Shown: piece after piece, positions 1 to 7,200 of the stretch | How positions within the stretch are numbered: the stretch's first letter is position 1 | Layout: every line of letters begins with the position of its first letter | From: CAZOJJ01 sp964580105 | Lineage (GTDB): Bacteria > Bacteroidota > Rhodothermia > Rhodothermales > Rubricoccaceae | Direction: 5' to 3' | Assembly (NCBI GenBank): GCA_964580105.1 | Contig: CAZOJJ010000083.1 | Span: 1 to 9,146 of the forward strand | DNA length: 9,146 nt | Program-made: the position numbers and the translations under genes | Notes under the pieces: generated by a model | The model's input: only the letters and a program-made list of their open reading frames with translations | Told to the model about the DNA's origin: nothing | The model's database searches: none

Positions 1-1
1 G

Positions 2-49
2 GGGGTGGCTTTGTTCATTGCGCTATTCGGAAAGAGCCAGCGGAGCTAA
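2..49 (+). CDS. Possible C-terminal end of an upstream membrane protein (partial)
   Basis: The frame starting at base 2 is open from the window edge to a TAA at 47-49 and reads GVALFIALFGKSQRS. A hydrophobic stretch followed by a short basic tail (K, R) is what the end of a last transmembrane helix with a cytoplasmic tail looks like. Only 15 residues are visible, so no family can be named, and chance is a real alternative in so short a stretch. If real, the gene lies on the same strand as the response regulator and ends about 280 bases before it. Confidence 0.3.
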   Translation, partial: GVALFIALFGKSQRS

Positions 50-329
50 CGAGTGACGACGCACAAGGAAGGGAACCGCGATGAGAAATACAAGCGCCTT
101 CGGGCCGTGCCTTCCGTGTGCCCGCCTCGGCGCGCCGGCGGACGCGCTGCGGTTTGGCTGGGGCGAAAGCCGAACTGGGCGTCGGGCCCTCGTCGGCCCT
201 CTCCGCCTCAGGGCATCCGCTGAGGCAGAGGGGCAAGAAATGGAGCGCGCGCGAACCGGGCACCGATTGCCGCGACGGGGGTAGGTTAGCCGACCTGCTC
301 CCGTCTCTTTTGACCGCTCCCTGCCGCTC
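50..329. other. Spacer upstream of the response regulator gene
   Basis: I see no convincing gene in these 280 bases. A 67-codon plus-strand frame (81-284) exists, but it is rich in Arg, Gly and Ala and has no recognisable domain, as expected of chance frames in GC-rich DNA. The first part (50-110) is less GC-rich than the rest. A perfect 10-bp palindrome lies at 128-137, and two hairpins lie at 151-232. No clear sigma-70, Bacteroidota-type or sigma-54 promoter was found for the downstream gene. No T-tract follows either hairpin, so they are not obvious terminators. Confidence 0.4.
151..232. other. Two consecutive hairpins, candidate structured leader
   Basis: Hairpin 1 pairs 152-159 (GTTTGGCT) with 168-175 (AGCCGAAC), counting one G-U pair if transcribed from the plus strand, around an 8-base loop. 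Hairpin 2 pairs 205-210 (GCCTCA) with 221-226 (TGAGGC) around a 10-base loop. Its stem then continues, after a two-base bulge at 203-204, with 197-202 against 227-232. They lie about 100 bases before the response regulator start and could be part of its 5' leader, the end of an upstream transcript, or a dispersed repeat. No known riboswitch class was recognised. Confidence 0.35.
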
Positions 330-1712
330 ATGCCGACGATCCTCATCGCAGACGACGAGTCGAGCATCCGCCGCACGCTCCGCGAGATCCTCGAGTACGA
401 GGGCTACGACATCGAGGAGGCCGAGGACGGCGAGGCCGCCCTCGACAAGGCCCGCAGCGGCGAGGTGGACCTGATGCTCCTCGACATCAAGATGCCCAAG
501 CGCGACGGCATGGAGGTGCTGCAGGCCCTCCGCGACGAGGAGGTCCCACTCCCCGTCGTGATGATCTCCGGCCACGGCACCGTCGAGACGGCCGTCGAGG
601 CCACCCGCCTCGGCGCGGCCGACTTCCTCGAGAAGCCACCCGACCTCAACCGCCTCCTCGTGACCGTCCGCGGCGCGCTGGAGCGCGGGCAGCTGGAGGT
701 CGAGAACAAGCGGATCAGGCAGGTCATCGCCGACGCCGAGACGGCCGAGCTGACCCCCATCGTGGGCGAGAGTCCGGCCATCGGGCGGATCAAGGACACC
801 ATCGCCCGCGTGGCGCCCACCGAGGCGCGCGTGCTCATCACCGGCGAGCCCGGCACGGGCAAGGAACTCGTCGCCCGCTGGATCCACCACCAGTCTGTCC
901 GGAAGGGCGGCCCGCTCGTGGAGGTCAACTGCGCCGCCATCCCGTCGGAGCTCATCGAGTCCGAGCTGTTCGGCCACGAGAAGGGCTCGTTCACCGGCGC
1001 GACGAAGCAGCGCGTCGGGAAGTTCGAGCAGGCCGACGGCGGGACGCTCTTCCTCGACGAGATCGGGGACATGAGCCTCGACGCGCAGGCCAAGGTGCTC
1101 CGCGCGCTCCAGGAGAACCGCATCACCCGCGTCGGCGGCGACCGCGCCATTCCGGTGGACGTCCGCGTCATCGCAGCGACGAACAAGGACCTCCTGGAGC
1201 AGATCGACGCGGGCCGGTTCCGCGAAGACCTCTACCACCGTCTCTCGGTCATCCTCATCCACGTCCCGCCCCTGCGCGAGCGCCGGGGGGACATCCCCGC
1301 CATCGCCCGGTTCATCCTCGCCCAGGTCATGCGCCGCAACGGGATGGCCGGCAAGGACTTCGAGGAGGAGGCGCTCGACCGGCTTAAGCGGCTCGACTGG
1401 CGCGGCAACGTGCGCGAGCTCCGCAACGTCGTCGAGCGCCTGCTCATCCTCTCCGAGGGCGCGCGCATCACGGCCGACGACGTGGACCGCTACGTCCGCC
1501 CCGGCGGCGCCGGCGCGGACCCCATCGCCGCGCTGATGGAGCAGTACGAGCAGTTCTCCGACTTCCGCGACGCCGCCGAGAAGCTGTTCATCGAGCGGAA
1601 GCTGGAGGAGTTCGGGTGGAACGTCTCGCGGACGGCCGAGGCCATCGGCATCCAGCGCTCTCACCTCTACAACAAGCTGTCGAAGTACGACATCGAGCGC
1701 GAGGAGGGGTGA
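330..1712 (+). CDS. Sigma-54-dependent response regulator, NtrC family
   Basis: This 460-residue cytoplasmic regulator is built to activate RNA polymerase carrying sigma-54 when phosphorylated by a partner kinase. The receiver domain (about 1-120) has the acidic pair D8/D9, phospho-acceptor D52 in LLDIKMP, S80 and K102. The AAA+ domain (about 143-375) has Walker A GEPGTGKE (172-179), the sigma-54-contacting loop as GSFTGA (219-224), Walker B with D243/E244, probable arginine fingers R298 and R304, and the sensor II motif WRGNVREL (357-364). A Fis-type helix-turn-helix (about 413-452) ends the protein. All key residues are present, and the length is normal for the family. The NtrC/NtrX-like subgroup is plausible, but the target genes cannot be read from sequence. 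No histidine kinase lies beside it. Its stop is two bases from the next gene, suggesting co-transcription. The ATG at 330 gives a receiver that begins at the expected point. Confidence 0.95.
   Translation: MPTILIADDESSIRRTLREILEYEGYDIEEAEDGEAALDKARSGEVDLMLLDIKMPKRDGMEVLQALRDEEVPLPVVMISGHGTVETAVEATRLGAADFLEKPPDLNRLLVTVRGALERGQLEVENKRIRQVIADAETAELTPIVGESPAIGRIKDTIARVAPTEARVLITGEPGTGKELVARWIHHQSVRKGGPLVEVNCAAIPSELIESELFGHEKGSFTGATKQRVGKFEQADGGTLFLDEIGDMSLDAQAKVLRALQENRITRVGGDRAIPVDVRVIAATNKDLLEQIDAGRFREDLYHRLSVILIHVPPLRERRGDIPAIARFILAQVMRRNGMAGKDFEEEALDRLKRLDWRGNVRELRNVVERLLILSEGARITADDVDRYVRPGGAGADPIAALMEQYEQFSDFRDAAEKLFIERKLEEFGWNVSRTAEAIGIQRSHLYNKLSKYDIEREEG
1701..1707 (+). promoter_or_regulatory. 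Ribosome binding site of the lolD-like gene
   Basis: GAGGAGG lies inside the last codons of the response regulator gene, seven bases before the ATG at 1715, and supports that start with translational coupling. A second purine-rich site at 1743-1750 lies six bases before an in-frame GTG at 1757. It would serve an alternative start that is 14 residues shorter. The choice between them is not settled by sequence. Confidence 0.5.
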
Positions 1713-1714
1713 GG

Positions 1715-2506
1715 ATGGAACGGGTGAAAGGAGGAAAGAGGGAAAGGAGGAAGGGCGTGGAGCCGGGAGCGACCCCTGCTCCCTTTCCCCCGATCTCCCG
1801 CTCTCCCATTCTCGAAGCGCGGGGGCTCGTCAAGCGCTACCCCACGGCCGACGGTGCGCTCGAGGTCCTCTCCGGCCTCGACCTCGACGTGCGCGCGGGC
1901 GAGATGGTGGCCGTCGTGGGCGAGAGCGGGACGGGCAAGAGCACGCTGCTCCACCTCCTCGGCGCGCTCGACCGGCCGACGGAGGGCACCGTCCGCTTTC
2001 GGGGCGAGGACGTGTTCGAAAAGGACGACGAGGCGCTGGCCGACTTCCGCAACCGCGCCATCGGGTTCGTCTTCCAGTTCCACCACCTGCTGCCGGAGTT
2101 CACCGCCGCCGAGAACGTGGCGATGCCGGCGCTCATCGCCGGGCGCTCGATGACCGAGGCGTTGCCGCGGGCGCAGGCGCTCCTCGACCTCCTCGGCCTC
2201 GCGGCCCGCGCCGAGCACCGCCCGAACCAGCTCTCCGGCGGCGAGCAGCAGCGCGTGGCCGTCGCCCGCGCCCTCATGAACGAGCCCGGCCTCGTGCTGG
2301 CCGACGAGCCGACGGGCAACCTCGACACCCACACGGCCGAGGTACTTCACGACGAGCTCCGCCGCCTCGCGCGTACGCAGGACCAGGCCTTCGTCGTGGT
2401 CACGCACAACGCCGCGCTGGCGGCCCTGGCCGACCGCGTCCTGGAACTCCGCGAGGGCGTCCTCCACGACGTCACCGAGGCGGTCAAGGCCGAGGCGGCC
2501 GGCTGA
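1715..2506 (+). CDS. lolD: LolD-like lipoprotein-release ABC transporter ATP-binding protein
   Basis: This ATPase would power the LolCDE complex, which extracts lipoproteins from the inner membrane for delivery to the outer membrane. Read from ATG 1715 it has 263 residues: Walker A GESGTGKST (69-77), Q-loop Q121, signature LSGGE (173-177), Walker B with D197/E198, D-loop GNLD (201-204) and switch H231. The Q-loop context FQFHHLLPEFTAAENV closely matches the LolD hallmark, which separates it from MacB- or FtsE-type ATPases of the same superfamily. No LolC/LolE-type permease is in the window, so the partner must be encoded elsewhere. Family members are usually about 225-235 residues. The conserved part begins at I32, so the first 31 residues are extra and come from a low-complexity tract. 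GTG 1757 is an alternative start giving 249 residues. The gene follows the response regulator stop by two bases, suggesting one operon. Confidence 0.88.
   Translation: MERVKGGKRERRKGVEPGATPAPFPPISRSPILEARGLVKRYPTADGALEVLSGLDLDVRAGEMVAVVGESGTGKSTLLHLLGALDRPTEGTVRFRGEDVFEKDDEALADFRNRAIGFVFQFHHLLPEFTAAENVAMPALIAGRSMTEALPRAQALLDLLGLAARAEHRPNQLSGGEQQRVAVARALMNEPGLVLADEPTGNLDTHTAEVLHDELRRLARTQDQAFVVVTHNAALAALADRVLELREGVLHDVTEAVKAEAAG
1726..1807 (+). repeat. Polypurine tract followed by polypyrimidine tract, imperfect inverted repeat
   Basis: Bases 1726-1755 are 30 purines in a row, and 1773-1807 are pyrimidines at 31 of 35 positions. The arms can pair in part: GGGAAAGG (1740-1747) with CCTTTCCC (1782-1789), and GGGAGC (1765-1770) with GCTCCC (1778-1783). 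The tract lies within the N-terminal extension of the lolD-like frame, upstream of the conserved ABC domain. It looks more like an intergenic or repeat sequence than coding DNA. Confidence 0.6.
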
Positions 2507-2526
2507 GCGCAGGCACGCCCGGCTTA

Positions 2527-2689
2527 GAGACTGTTGAGGATTGGTCAGAAGCCCTCCCGTGTGTGTCATCCTGGTTCCCGAGCCGGGATCTCCGAAGTGC
2601 AGCCGACCCCGTTTGGAGATCCCGGATCAAGTCCGGGATGACAATGGAGGGGGTGTGTAGCCCGTTCCCGGTCGTTCCTCAACAGTCTC
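2527..2689. mobile_element. MITE-like non-autonomous element, probably IS5-family derived
   Basis: A 163-bp segment is bounded by perfect 14-bp terminal inverted repeats: GAGACTGTTGAGGA at 2527-2540 and its reverse complement at 2676-2689. Both ends are flanked by the same triplet TTA (2524-2526 and 2690-2692), as expected of a target-site duplication. The element has no transposase gene. TIRs of the type GAGnCTGTTGA and a 3-bp TNA duplication are, from general knowledge, typical of the IS1031 group of the IS5 family; that family link is inference. It sits between the lolD-like gene and nadA and contains a palindromic core (2564-2643) that could act as a terminator or transcript-stabilising structure. 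Confidence 0.7.
2564..2643. repeat. Palindromic repeat core inside the MITE-like element
   Basis: The outer arms TGTCATCC (2564-2571) and GGATGACA (2636-2643) are perfect inverted repeats. Further in, CCGGGATCTCC (2583-2593) and GGAGATCCCGG (2615-2625) form a second perfect pair around a 21-base loop, while the bases between are only partly complementary. The right arm also contains its own small hairpin, CCCGGA/TCCGGG (2621-2626 with 2632-2637). I recall similar GTCATCCCGG...GATCCGGGATC sequences as dispersed intergenic repeats in several bacterial genomes; copy number here cannot be seen. Confidence 0.65.
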
Positions 2690-2768
2690 TTACAGGGGGG
2701 ACTTCATGCAAACTGGCGGCGCGGGGCCGAACTCCACGCAGAGGCCGGCGTACGGCGCTTTCAGGAAT

Positions 2769-2794
2769 CGCCCGATCCGGAAACGCCCGATCCG
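2769..2794 (+). repeat. Two direct copies of an 11-bp motif just before nadA
   Basis: CGCCCGATCCG occurs at 2769-2779 and again at 2784-2794, a 15-base period, ending two bases before the nadA ATG. This could be a regulator site or a short tandem duplication. No match to a known NAD-regulator operator is claimed. Confidence 0.4.
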
Positions 2795-2796
2795 TC

Positions 2797-3810
2797 ATGC
2801 TCGACACGCTTGACCTCCCCCTCCTTGACGACGCGGCCGTCGAACGGGCCGGGTTCGTCCAGGCCCCCGTGGACCCCGCGCTCGACCTCTTCGACGAGAT
2901 CGAGCGGCTCAAGCGCGAGAAGAACGCCGTCCTCCTCGCCCACTACTACCAGGAAGGCGACATCCAGGACGTGGCCGACTACATCGGCGACTCCCTCGGC
3001 CTCGCCCGCGAGGCGGCCCGGACCGACGCCGAGATCATCGTCTTTGCCGGCGTCCACTTCATGGCCGAGACGGCGAAGATCCTCAACCCGGACAAGAAGG
3101 TCATCCTGCCCGACCTCCACGCCGGCTGCTCCCTCGCCGACTCGTGCCCGCCGGACGCGTTCGCGGCCTTCCGCGCGAAGCACCCGGACCACGTCGTCGT
3201 TTCCTACATCAACTGCTCGGCCGCCATCAAGGCACAGACGGACGTCATCGTCACATCGTCCAACGCCGAGCACATCGTCCGCCAGATCCCCGAGGACCAG
3301 CCGATCCTCTTCGCGCCGGACCGCAACCTCGGCCGCTACCTCAGCAAGGTCACCGGACGCGACATGCTGCTGTGGGACGGGTCGTGCATCGTCCACGAAG
3401 TGTTCTCAGAGCAGGAGCTCGTCCGGCTCAAGGCGCGGCACCCGGAGGCGCTCGTGCTGGCGCACCCGGAGTGCGAGGAGGCCGTCCTCCGCCACGCCGA
3501 CCACGTCGGCTCCACTTCGTCCATCCGCCGCTTCGCCACCGAGAGCCCGGCCGACACGTTCATCGTGGCCACCGAGGCGGGCATCCTCCACCAGATGCGG
3601 AAGGACAACCCGGGCAAGACGTTCATCCCGGCCCCGCCGGACAACGGCTGCGCGTGCAACGACTGCCCGCACATGAAGCTCAACACGCTGGAGAAGCTCT
3701 ACCTCTGCCTCACCTACGAGAAGCCGGAGCTCGTCATGGAGGAGGAACTCCGGCTCCGTGCGCTCCGGCCCATCGAGCGCATGCTGGCGATGAGCGAGGG
3801 GGTGCGGTAG
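2797..3810 (+). CDS. nadA: Quinolinate synthase (NadA)
   Basis: NadA is a cytoplasmic iron-sulfur enzyme that condenses iminoaspartate with dihydroxyacetone phosphate to give quinolinate, the second step of de novo NAD synthesis from aspartate. The 337-residue product is close to the E. coli length. Expected [4Fe-4S] ligands are C111 (in HAGCSLADSC), C197 (in WDGSCIVHE) and C290 (the last Cys of CACNDCPHMK); other family signatures include LLAHYYQ (46-52), GDSLGLA (64-70) and SYINCSA (136-142). All three pseudo-repeated domains appear intact. The frame is open upstream to 2563, but that part crosses the MITE-like element and has no family similarity. ATG 2797 gives the normal NadA N-terminus. 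NadB and NadC are not in the window. A terminator hairpin follows, so the gene ends its transcript. The MITE and a two-copy 11-bp repeat occupy the upstream region where a promoter is expected. Confidence 0.96.
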   Translation: MLDTLDLPLLDDAAVERAGFVQAPVDPALDLFDEIERLKREKNAVLLAHYYQEGDIQDVADYIGDSLGLAREAARTDAEIIVFAGVHFMAETAKILNPDKKVILPDLHAGCSLADSCPPDAFAAFRAKHPDHVVVSYINCSAAIKAQTDVIVTSSNAEHIVRQIPEDQPILFAPDRNLGRYLSKVTGRDMLLWDGSCIVHEVFSEQELVRLKARHPEALVLAHPECEEAVLRHADHVGSTSSIRRFATESPADTFIVATEAGILHQMRKDNPGKTFIPAPPDNGCACNDCPHMKLNTLEKLYLCLTYEKPELVMEEELRLRALRPIERMLAMSEGVR

Positions 3811-3838
3811 CACCAACGCTCCGGCCGGGACATAAGAG

Positions 3839-3872
3839 CGAGGGCGGCCTCCCAGTGGGAAGCCGCCCTCGT
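3839..3872 (+). terminator. Probable intrinsic terminator of nadA
   Basis: CGAGGGCGGC (3839-3848) pairs perfectly with GCCGCCCTCG (3862-3871). After one mismatch the stem continues with four more pairs (3850-3853 with 3857-3860), closing on a three-base loop. The stem is followed by one T and then the assembly gap, so the usual T-run cannot be seen. It lies 28 bases after the nadA stop. The assembly may have broken here because of the hairpin. Confidence 0.75.
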
Positions 3873-3972
3873 NNNNNNNNNNNNNNNNNNNNNNNNNNNN
3901 NNNNNNNNNNNNNNNNNNNNNNNNNNNNNNNNNNNNNNNNNNNNNNNNNNNNNNNNNNNNNNNNNNNNNNNN
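3873..3972. other. Assembly gap of exactly 100 N
   Basis: One hundred consecutive N is a conventional scaffold placeholder for a gap of unknown size. Gene order across it rests on scaffolding, not on continuous sequence. It removes the tail of the nadA terminator and most of a minus-strand gene that enters from the right. Confidence 0.97.
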
Positions 3973-4047
3973 GGGGTTCAGCTCGCCGCCGATGAGGGCG
4001 AGGGCGAGAAACGCAGCACTGAAGATAGTGGCAAGAAGGAGACGCAT
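3973..4047 (-). CDS. N-terminus of an exported or membrane protein, cut by the gap (partial)
   Basis: On the minus strand an ATG at 4047-4045 opens 25 codons that run into the gap. The peptide begins MRLLLATIFSAAFLALALIG and continues GELNP: a basic residue, about 17 hydrophobic residues, then small and polar ones, typical of a Sec signal peptide or an N-terminal membrane anchor. No Cys is seen, so it is not a lipoprotein signal. A promoter-like pair lies upstream at a sensible distance (4073-4101). The gene is transcribed away from the large sensor kinase. The product cannot be named, because everything after the leader is missing. Confidence 0.5.
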
Positions 4048-4072
4048 GGCAGGTTAGGCTGGGTTGTGCGGC

Positions 4073-4101
4073 TATATACGGCACGCGAGTGGAACGATCA
4101 A
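4073..4101 (-). promoter_or_regulatory. Candidate promoter of the minus-strand exported-protein gene
   Basis: Read on the minus strand, TTGATC (4101-4096) and TATATA (4078-4073) are separated by 17 bases, a sigma-70-like arrangement with four of six consensus matches in each box. A start site near 4066 would give a leader of about 19 bases before the ATG at 4047. No Shine-Dalgarno sequence is seen there, which is common in Bacteroidota-related bacteria. Confidence 0.45.
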
Positions 4102-4107
4102 GTTCCA
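4090..4107. promoter_or_regulatory. Perfect dyad TGGAAC-N6-GTTCCA, candidate operator
   Basis: An 18-bp site with perfect 6-bp arms and a 6-base spacer. The spacer is exactly the -35 box of the candidate minus-strand promoter, so a dimeric regulator bound here would block polymerase. It is also about 145 bases upstream of the plus-strand sensor kinase, so it could serve both divergent genes. The regulator is unknown. Confidence 0.4.
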
Positions 4108-4249
4108 TCCTGCGCTTTTTGCACACTTCCACATTACAGGGGCGCACGGTGTTGTCCGCAACGGGAGGCGGGCCGGCGCCGACGACGGGCGCGAGGGGAG
4201 ACAAAACCCGGAGTTAATAGCCCCGTAGGGCAGCCGATACCCTGATGGC

Positions 4250-7200
4250 ATGCCCTCCTGCTCCTCTACGCCACTGCTGTTGGGTCGCCTCCTCCTCGTC
4301 TGGGCCGGATTACTCTGGATGAGCCCGGTCTTCGCGCAGTACCCTTCCCCGGCCTCGGAGGAAGGGCGGCCGTACTTCGTCCAGCGTTTTCACTCACGCG
4401 ACTACGGGCTTCACTTTCAAAACTGGGACGTCGTGCAGGGTGACCAGCGCGTCGTCTACGTCGCCAACACGGGCGGCGTGCTGGCATTCGACGGGGCGTC
4501 GTGGCAGACCGTGACGCTCCCTGAGGGCGCCGACCCGGCCGTCCGCTCCCTCGCGTTCGACGAGGCGGGTCACCTGTTCGTCGGTGGCGTGGCCGAGGTC
4601 GGCTACCTCGCGCCCGACTCACTCGACCGGCTGCGCTACGTGAGCCTCCTGGACCGCCTGCCTCCGGAGCACCGGCGCTTCGGGGACACCTGGACCACGC
4701 TCGCCACCCCGGACGGGATCTTCTTCCAGTCGTTCGCCCAGGTCGCCCGGTGGGACGGGGAGGCGTTCCACGTGTGGACGACGCCGAGCCGCTACCACAA
4801 GGCGTTCGTGGTGGAGGGCACGTACTACGTGCGCGAAGAGGGCGTCGGGTTGCTGCGCGCGGAGGGGGACCGGCTCCTCCCCGTGCCCGGCGGCGACGCC
4901 TTCGCCGAGGTGTCGGTCTTCGGGCTCGTGCCGCACCCGCGCGGCCTCCTCGCCGTGACGCGCTCGGAGGGGCTGGTGCTGCTCACCGACGCCGGGCCGG
5001 AGCCGTTCCCCACCGACGTGGGCAGTTATCTCGCCGAGTACCGACCCTACGACGCGATCCGGCTCGAACGACGCCTCCAGGACCGGTGGGTCTACGCCCT
5101 GGCGACGTTCGGCGGCGGCGTCGTGCTCATCGACGAGGCCGGGCACATCGTCCGGATCTACCGCGAGGAGGCCGGGCTGAGCGCGGACGACCTCGTGCTG
5201 GGCCTCTGCGAGGACCACCAGGGGGGGCTGTGGATGGCCCTGGACAACGGGATCGCTCGGATTGACGTGCTCAGCCCCCTGACCCACTTCGACCTCCGGC
5301 AGGGGCTCGAAGGCATCGTGTACGACGTGGCCCGGCACCGAGGCGCGCTGTACGCGGCCACGACCACCGGCGTGTACCGCCTCGTGCCCGGCGGGATGGA
5401 GGGCGTGACCCGAGGCGGGCGCTTCGAGCCGATCCCGGAGATTCGAGGGCAGACGTGGGACCTGCTCAGCACCGAGTCCGGCCTGCTGGTGACGACCAAC
5501 GAGGGCGTGGTCGAGTGGAACGCCCGCTCGCGCCGGATGCTCACGGCCGGGCAGGCTTTCGTCCTCCATCGCTCCCAGGTCTACCCCGACCGCGTGTACG
5601 TCGGGATGAAGGACGGCATTGCCGTGCTCACTCGGTCTCCGCAGGGCTGGGTGGTGAGCCGCCACATCGCCGGGCTCGATGAGGAGATCCGCTCGATGGA
5701 GGAGGACGAAGGGGGCGGGTTGTGGGCCCGTTCGGCCAGCACGGGCGTGCGGCACCTCGCCTTCGACGGCGCCCACGACGAGGAGCCGGACGTAACGCGC
5801 TACGAGTCCGTCGAGGGCCAGGCCCTCGGCGGTGTCGTGATCGAACGAATCGGCAGCCGCTTGGTGCTGATGACCTCTCGCAAGAGCTACGTCGTCCACC
5901 TCGACCCAGAGGGGCGCCCCTCCTTCCGGCGCGACCCCGCCCTGGAGGGGATGGTCTCCGGCGAGGCGGGTTTCGTAGCGAAGCTGGGGGACGACCTGCT
6001 CGTGTCCGAGCGGGGGCGGCGCATCCACGTCTACCTCATCACCGACGGGGTCCTCACCGACGTGACGCCGCCCGTGCTCCGCTCGGGCGACTACCGCGTG
6101 ACCTCGGCGCAGCCCGACTACGACGGGGTGCTCTGGTTCGGCACCGAGGACGGGCTGCTCCGCTACGACCCCCGCCTGGAGAAGAACTACGCCGTGCCGT
6201 ACCCCGCCCTCATCCGCAGCGTCCGGGACCGCCACCGGCACCTCCTCTTCGGCGAGGCCCGCCGTGAGGCCGGCCTCGCGGCCGGTTCCGGGGCACCGGT
6301 CATGCTCTCTCCCAGCGAGAACGCCCTCCGCTTCACCTTCGCCGCTCCCACGTTCAACGCCCCCGCGCACACCGAGTACCAGTATCGCCTCGACGGGTTC
6401 GACGAGGACTGGTCGGCCTGGTCGCCCGAAGACTACACCGAGTACACGAATCTCCCCGGCCGGGGACGCTACGTCTTTCGCGTGCGCGCGCGCAACGCCC
6501 AGGGCGTCGTGAGCCAGGAGGCCACCTTCACCTTCGGCGTGCTGCCGCCGTGGTACCAGACGTGGTGGGCCTACGTGCTCTACGTGCTCGCCTTCGGAGG
6601 GACCGTCTGGGGCATCAGCGCCTGGCGGCTCCGGGCGCACCGCCGCGAGCTGGAGAACGAGCGGATGGTGAACCAGCGGCTCGAACGCATGAACGCCCGG
6701 CTGGCCGAGACCAACGAGCGGCTCCGCCAGGCCGACAAGCTCAAGGACGACCTCCTCGCCAACACCTCCCACGAGCTCCGCACGCCGCTCACGGCCATCC
6801 TCGGCTTCTCCTCCGTTCTCACCGAGGAGGGCAACGCCGACCAGCGCGAGCTCGCCACGGCCATCCACCGGAGCGGTCAACGCCTGCTCGATACCGTCAA
6901 CGCCCTCCTCGACATGGCCAAGCTCCAGGCCAACATGCTGGAGCTTCGCCCCGTCGAACTCGACGCGGCCGACGTGGCGGCCGACGTGCTCGCCATGCTC
7001 AAGCCGCTCGCCGACGAGCGCGGCCTCTACCTCAAGCTCCTCCCCGAGGGCCTCGCCGTTCCGACGGTGACCGACCGCTACGGCCTCGAACGCATCCTCA
7101 TCAACCTCGTCTCGAACGCCGTCAAGTTCACCGAGCGCGGCGGCGTGACCGTCCTCCTCGACGCTGCCCCGGACGCCGTCGTCGTGAGCGTGCGGGACAC

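Noticed and set aside
258..270. Sigma-54-like -24/-12 promoter (GGGCAC...TTGC) before the sigma-54 regulator
   Set aside because: The GG to GC spacing is one base short of the strict sigma-54 spacing, and such promoters tolerate little change.
81..284. A 67-codon plus-strand frame in the first spacer
   Set aside because: Arg/Gly/Ala-rich translation with no motif, and the hairpins lie across it. It is probably not a gene.
15..1664. A 549-codon minus-strand frame opposite the response regulator
   Set aside because: It lies antisense to a gene with intact domain motifs, has no recognisable domain, and is explained by the strong G/C third-position bias that leaves antisense frames open.
1616..1714. 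An earlier ATG start for the lolD-like gene, inside the response regulator
   Set aside because: It would overlap the helix-turn-helix codons by about 97 bases and lengthen an already overlong N-terminus; ATG 1715 has a ribosome site.
2563..2796. A 78-residue N-terminal extension of NadA
   Set aside because: The extension is translated MITE and spacer sequence without family similarity, and ATG 2797 gives the usual NadA length.
3734..4204. Frames that read through the N gap on both strands
   Set aside because: Continuity depends on unknown bases, so only the 25-codon minus-strand start at 4047, with a signal peptide and promoter, is kept.
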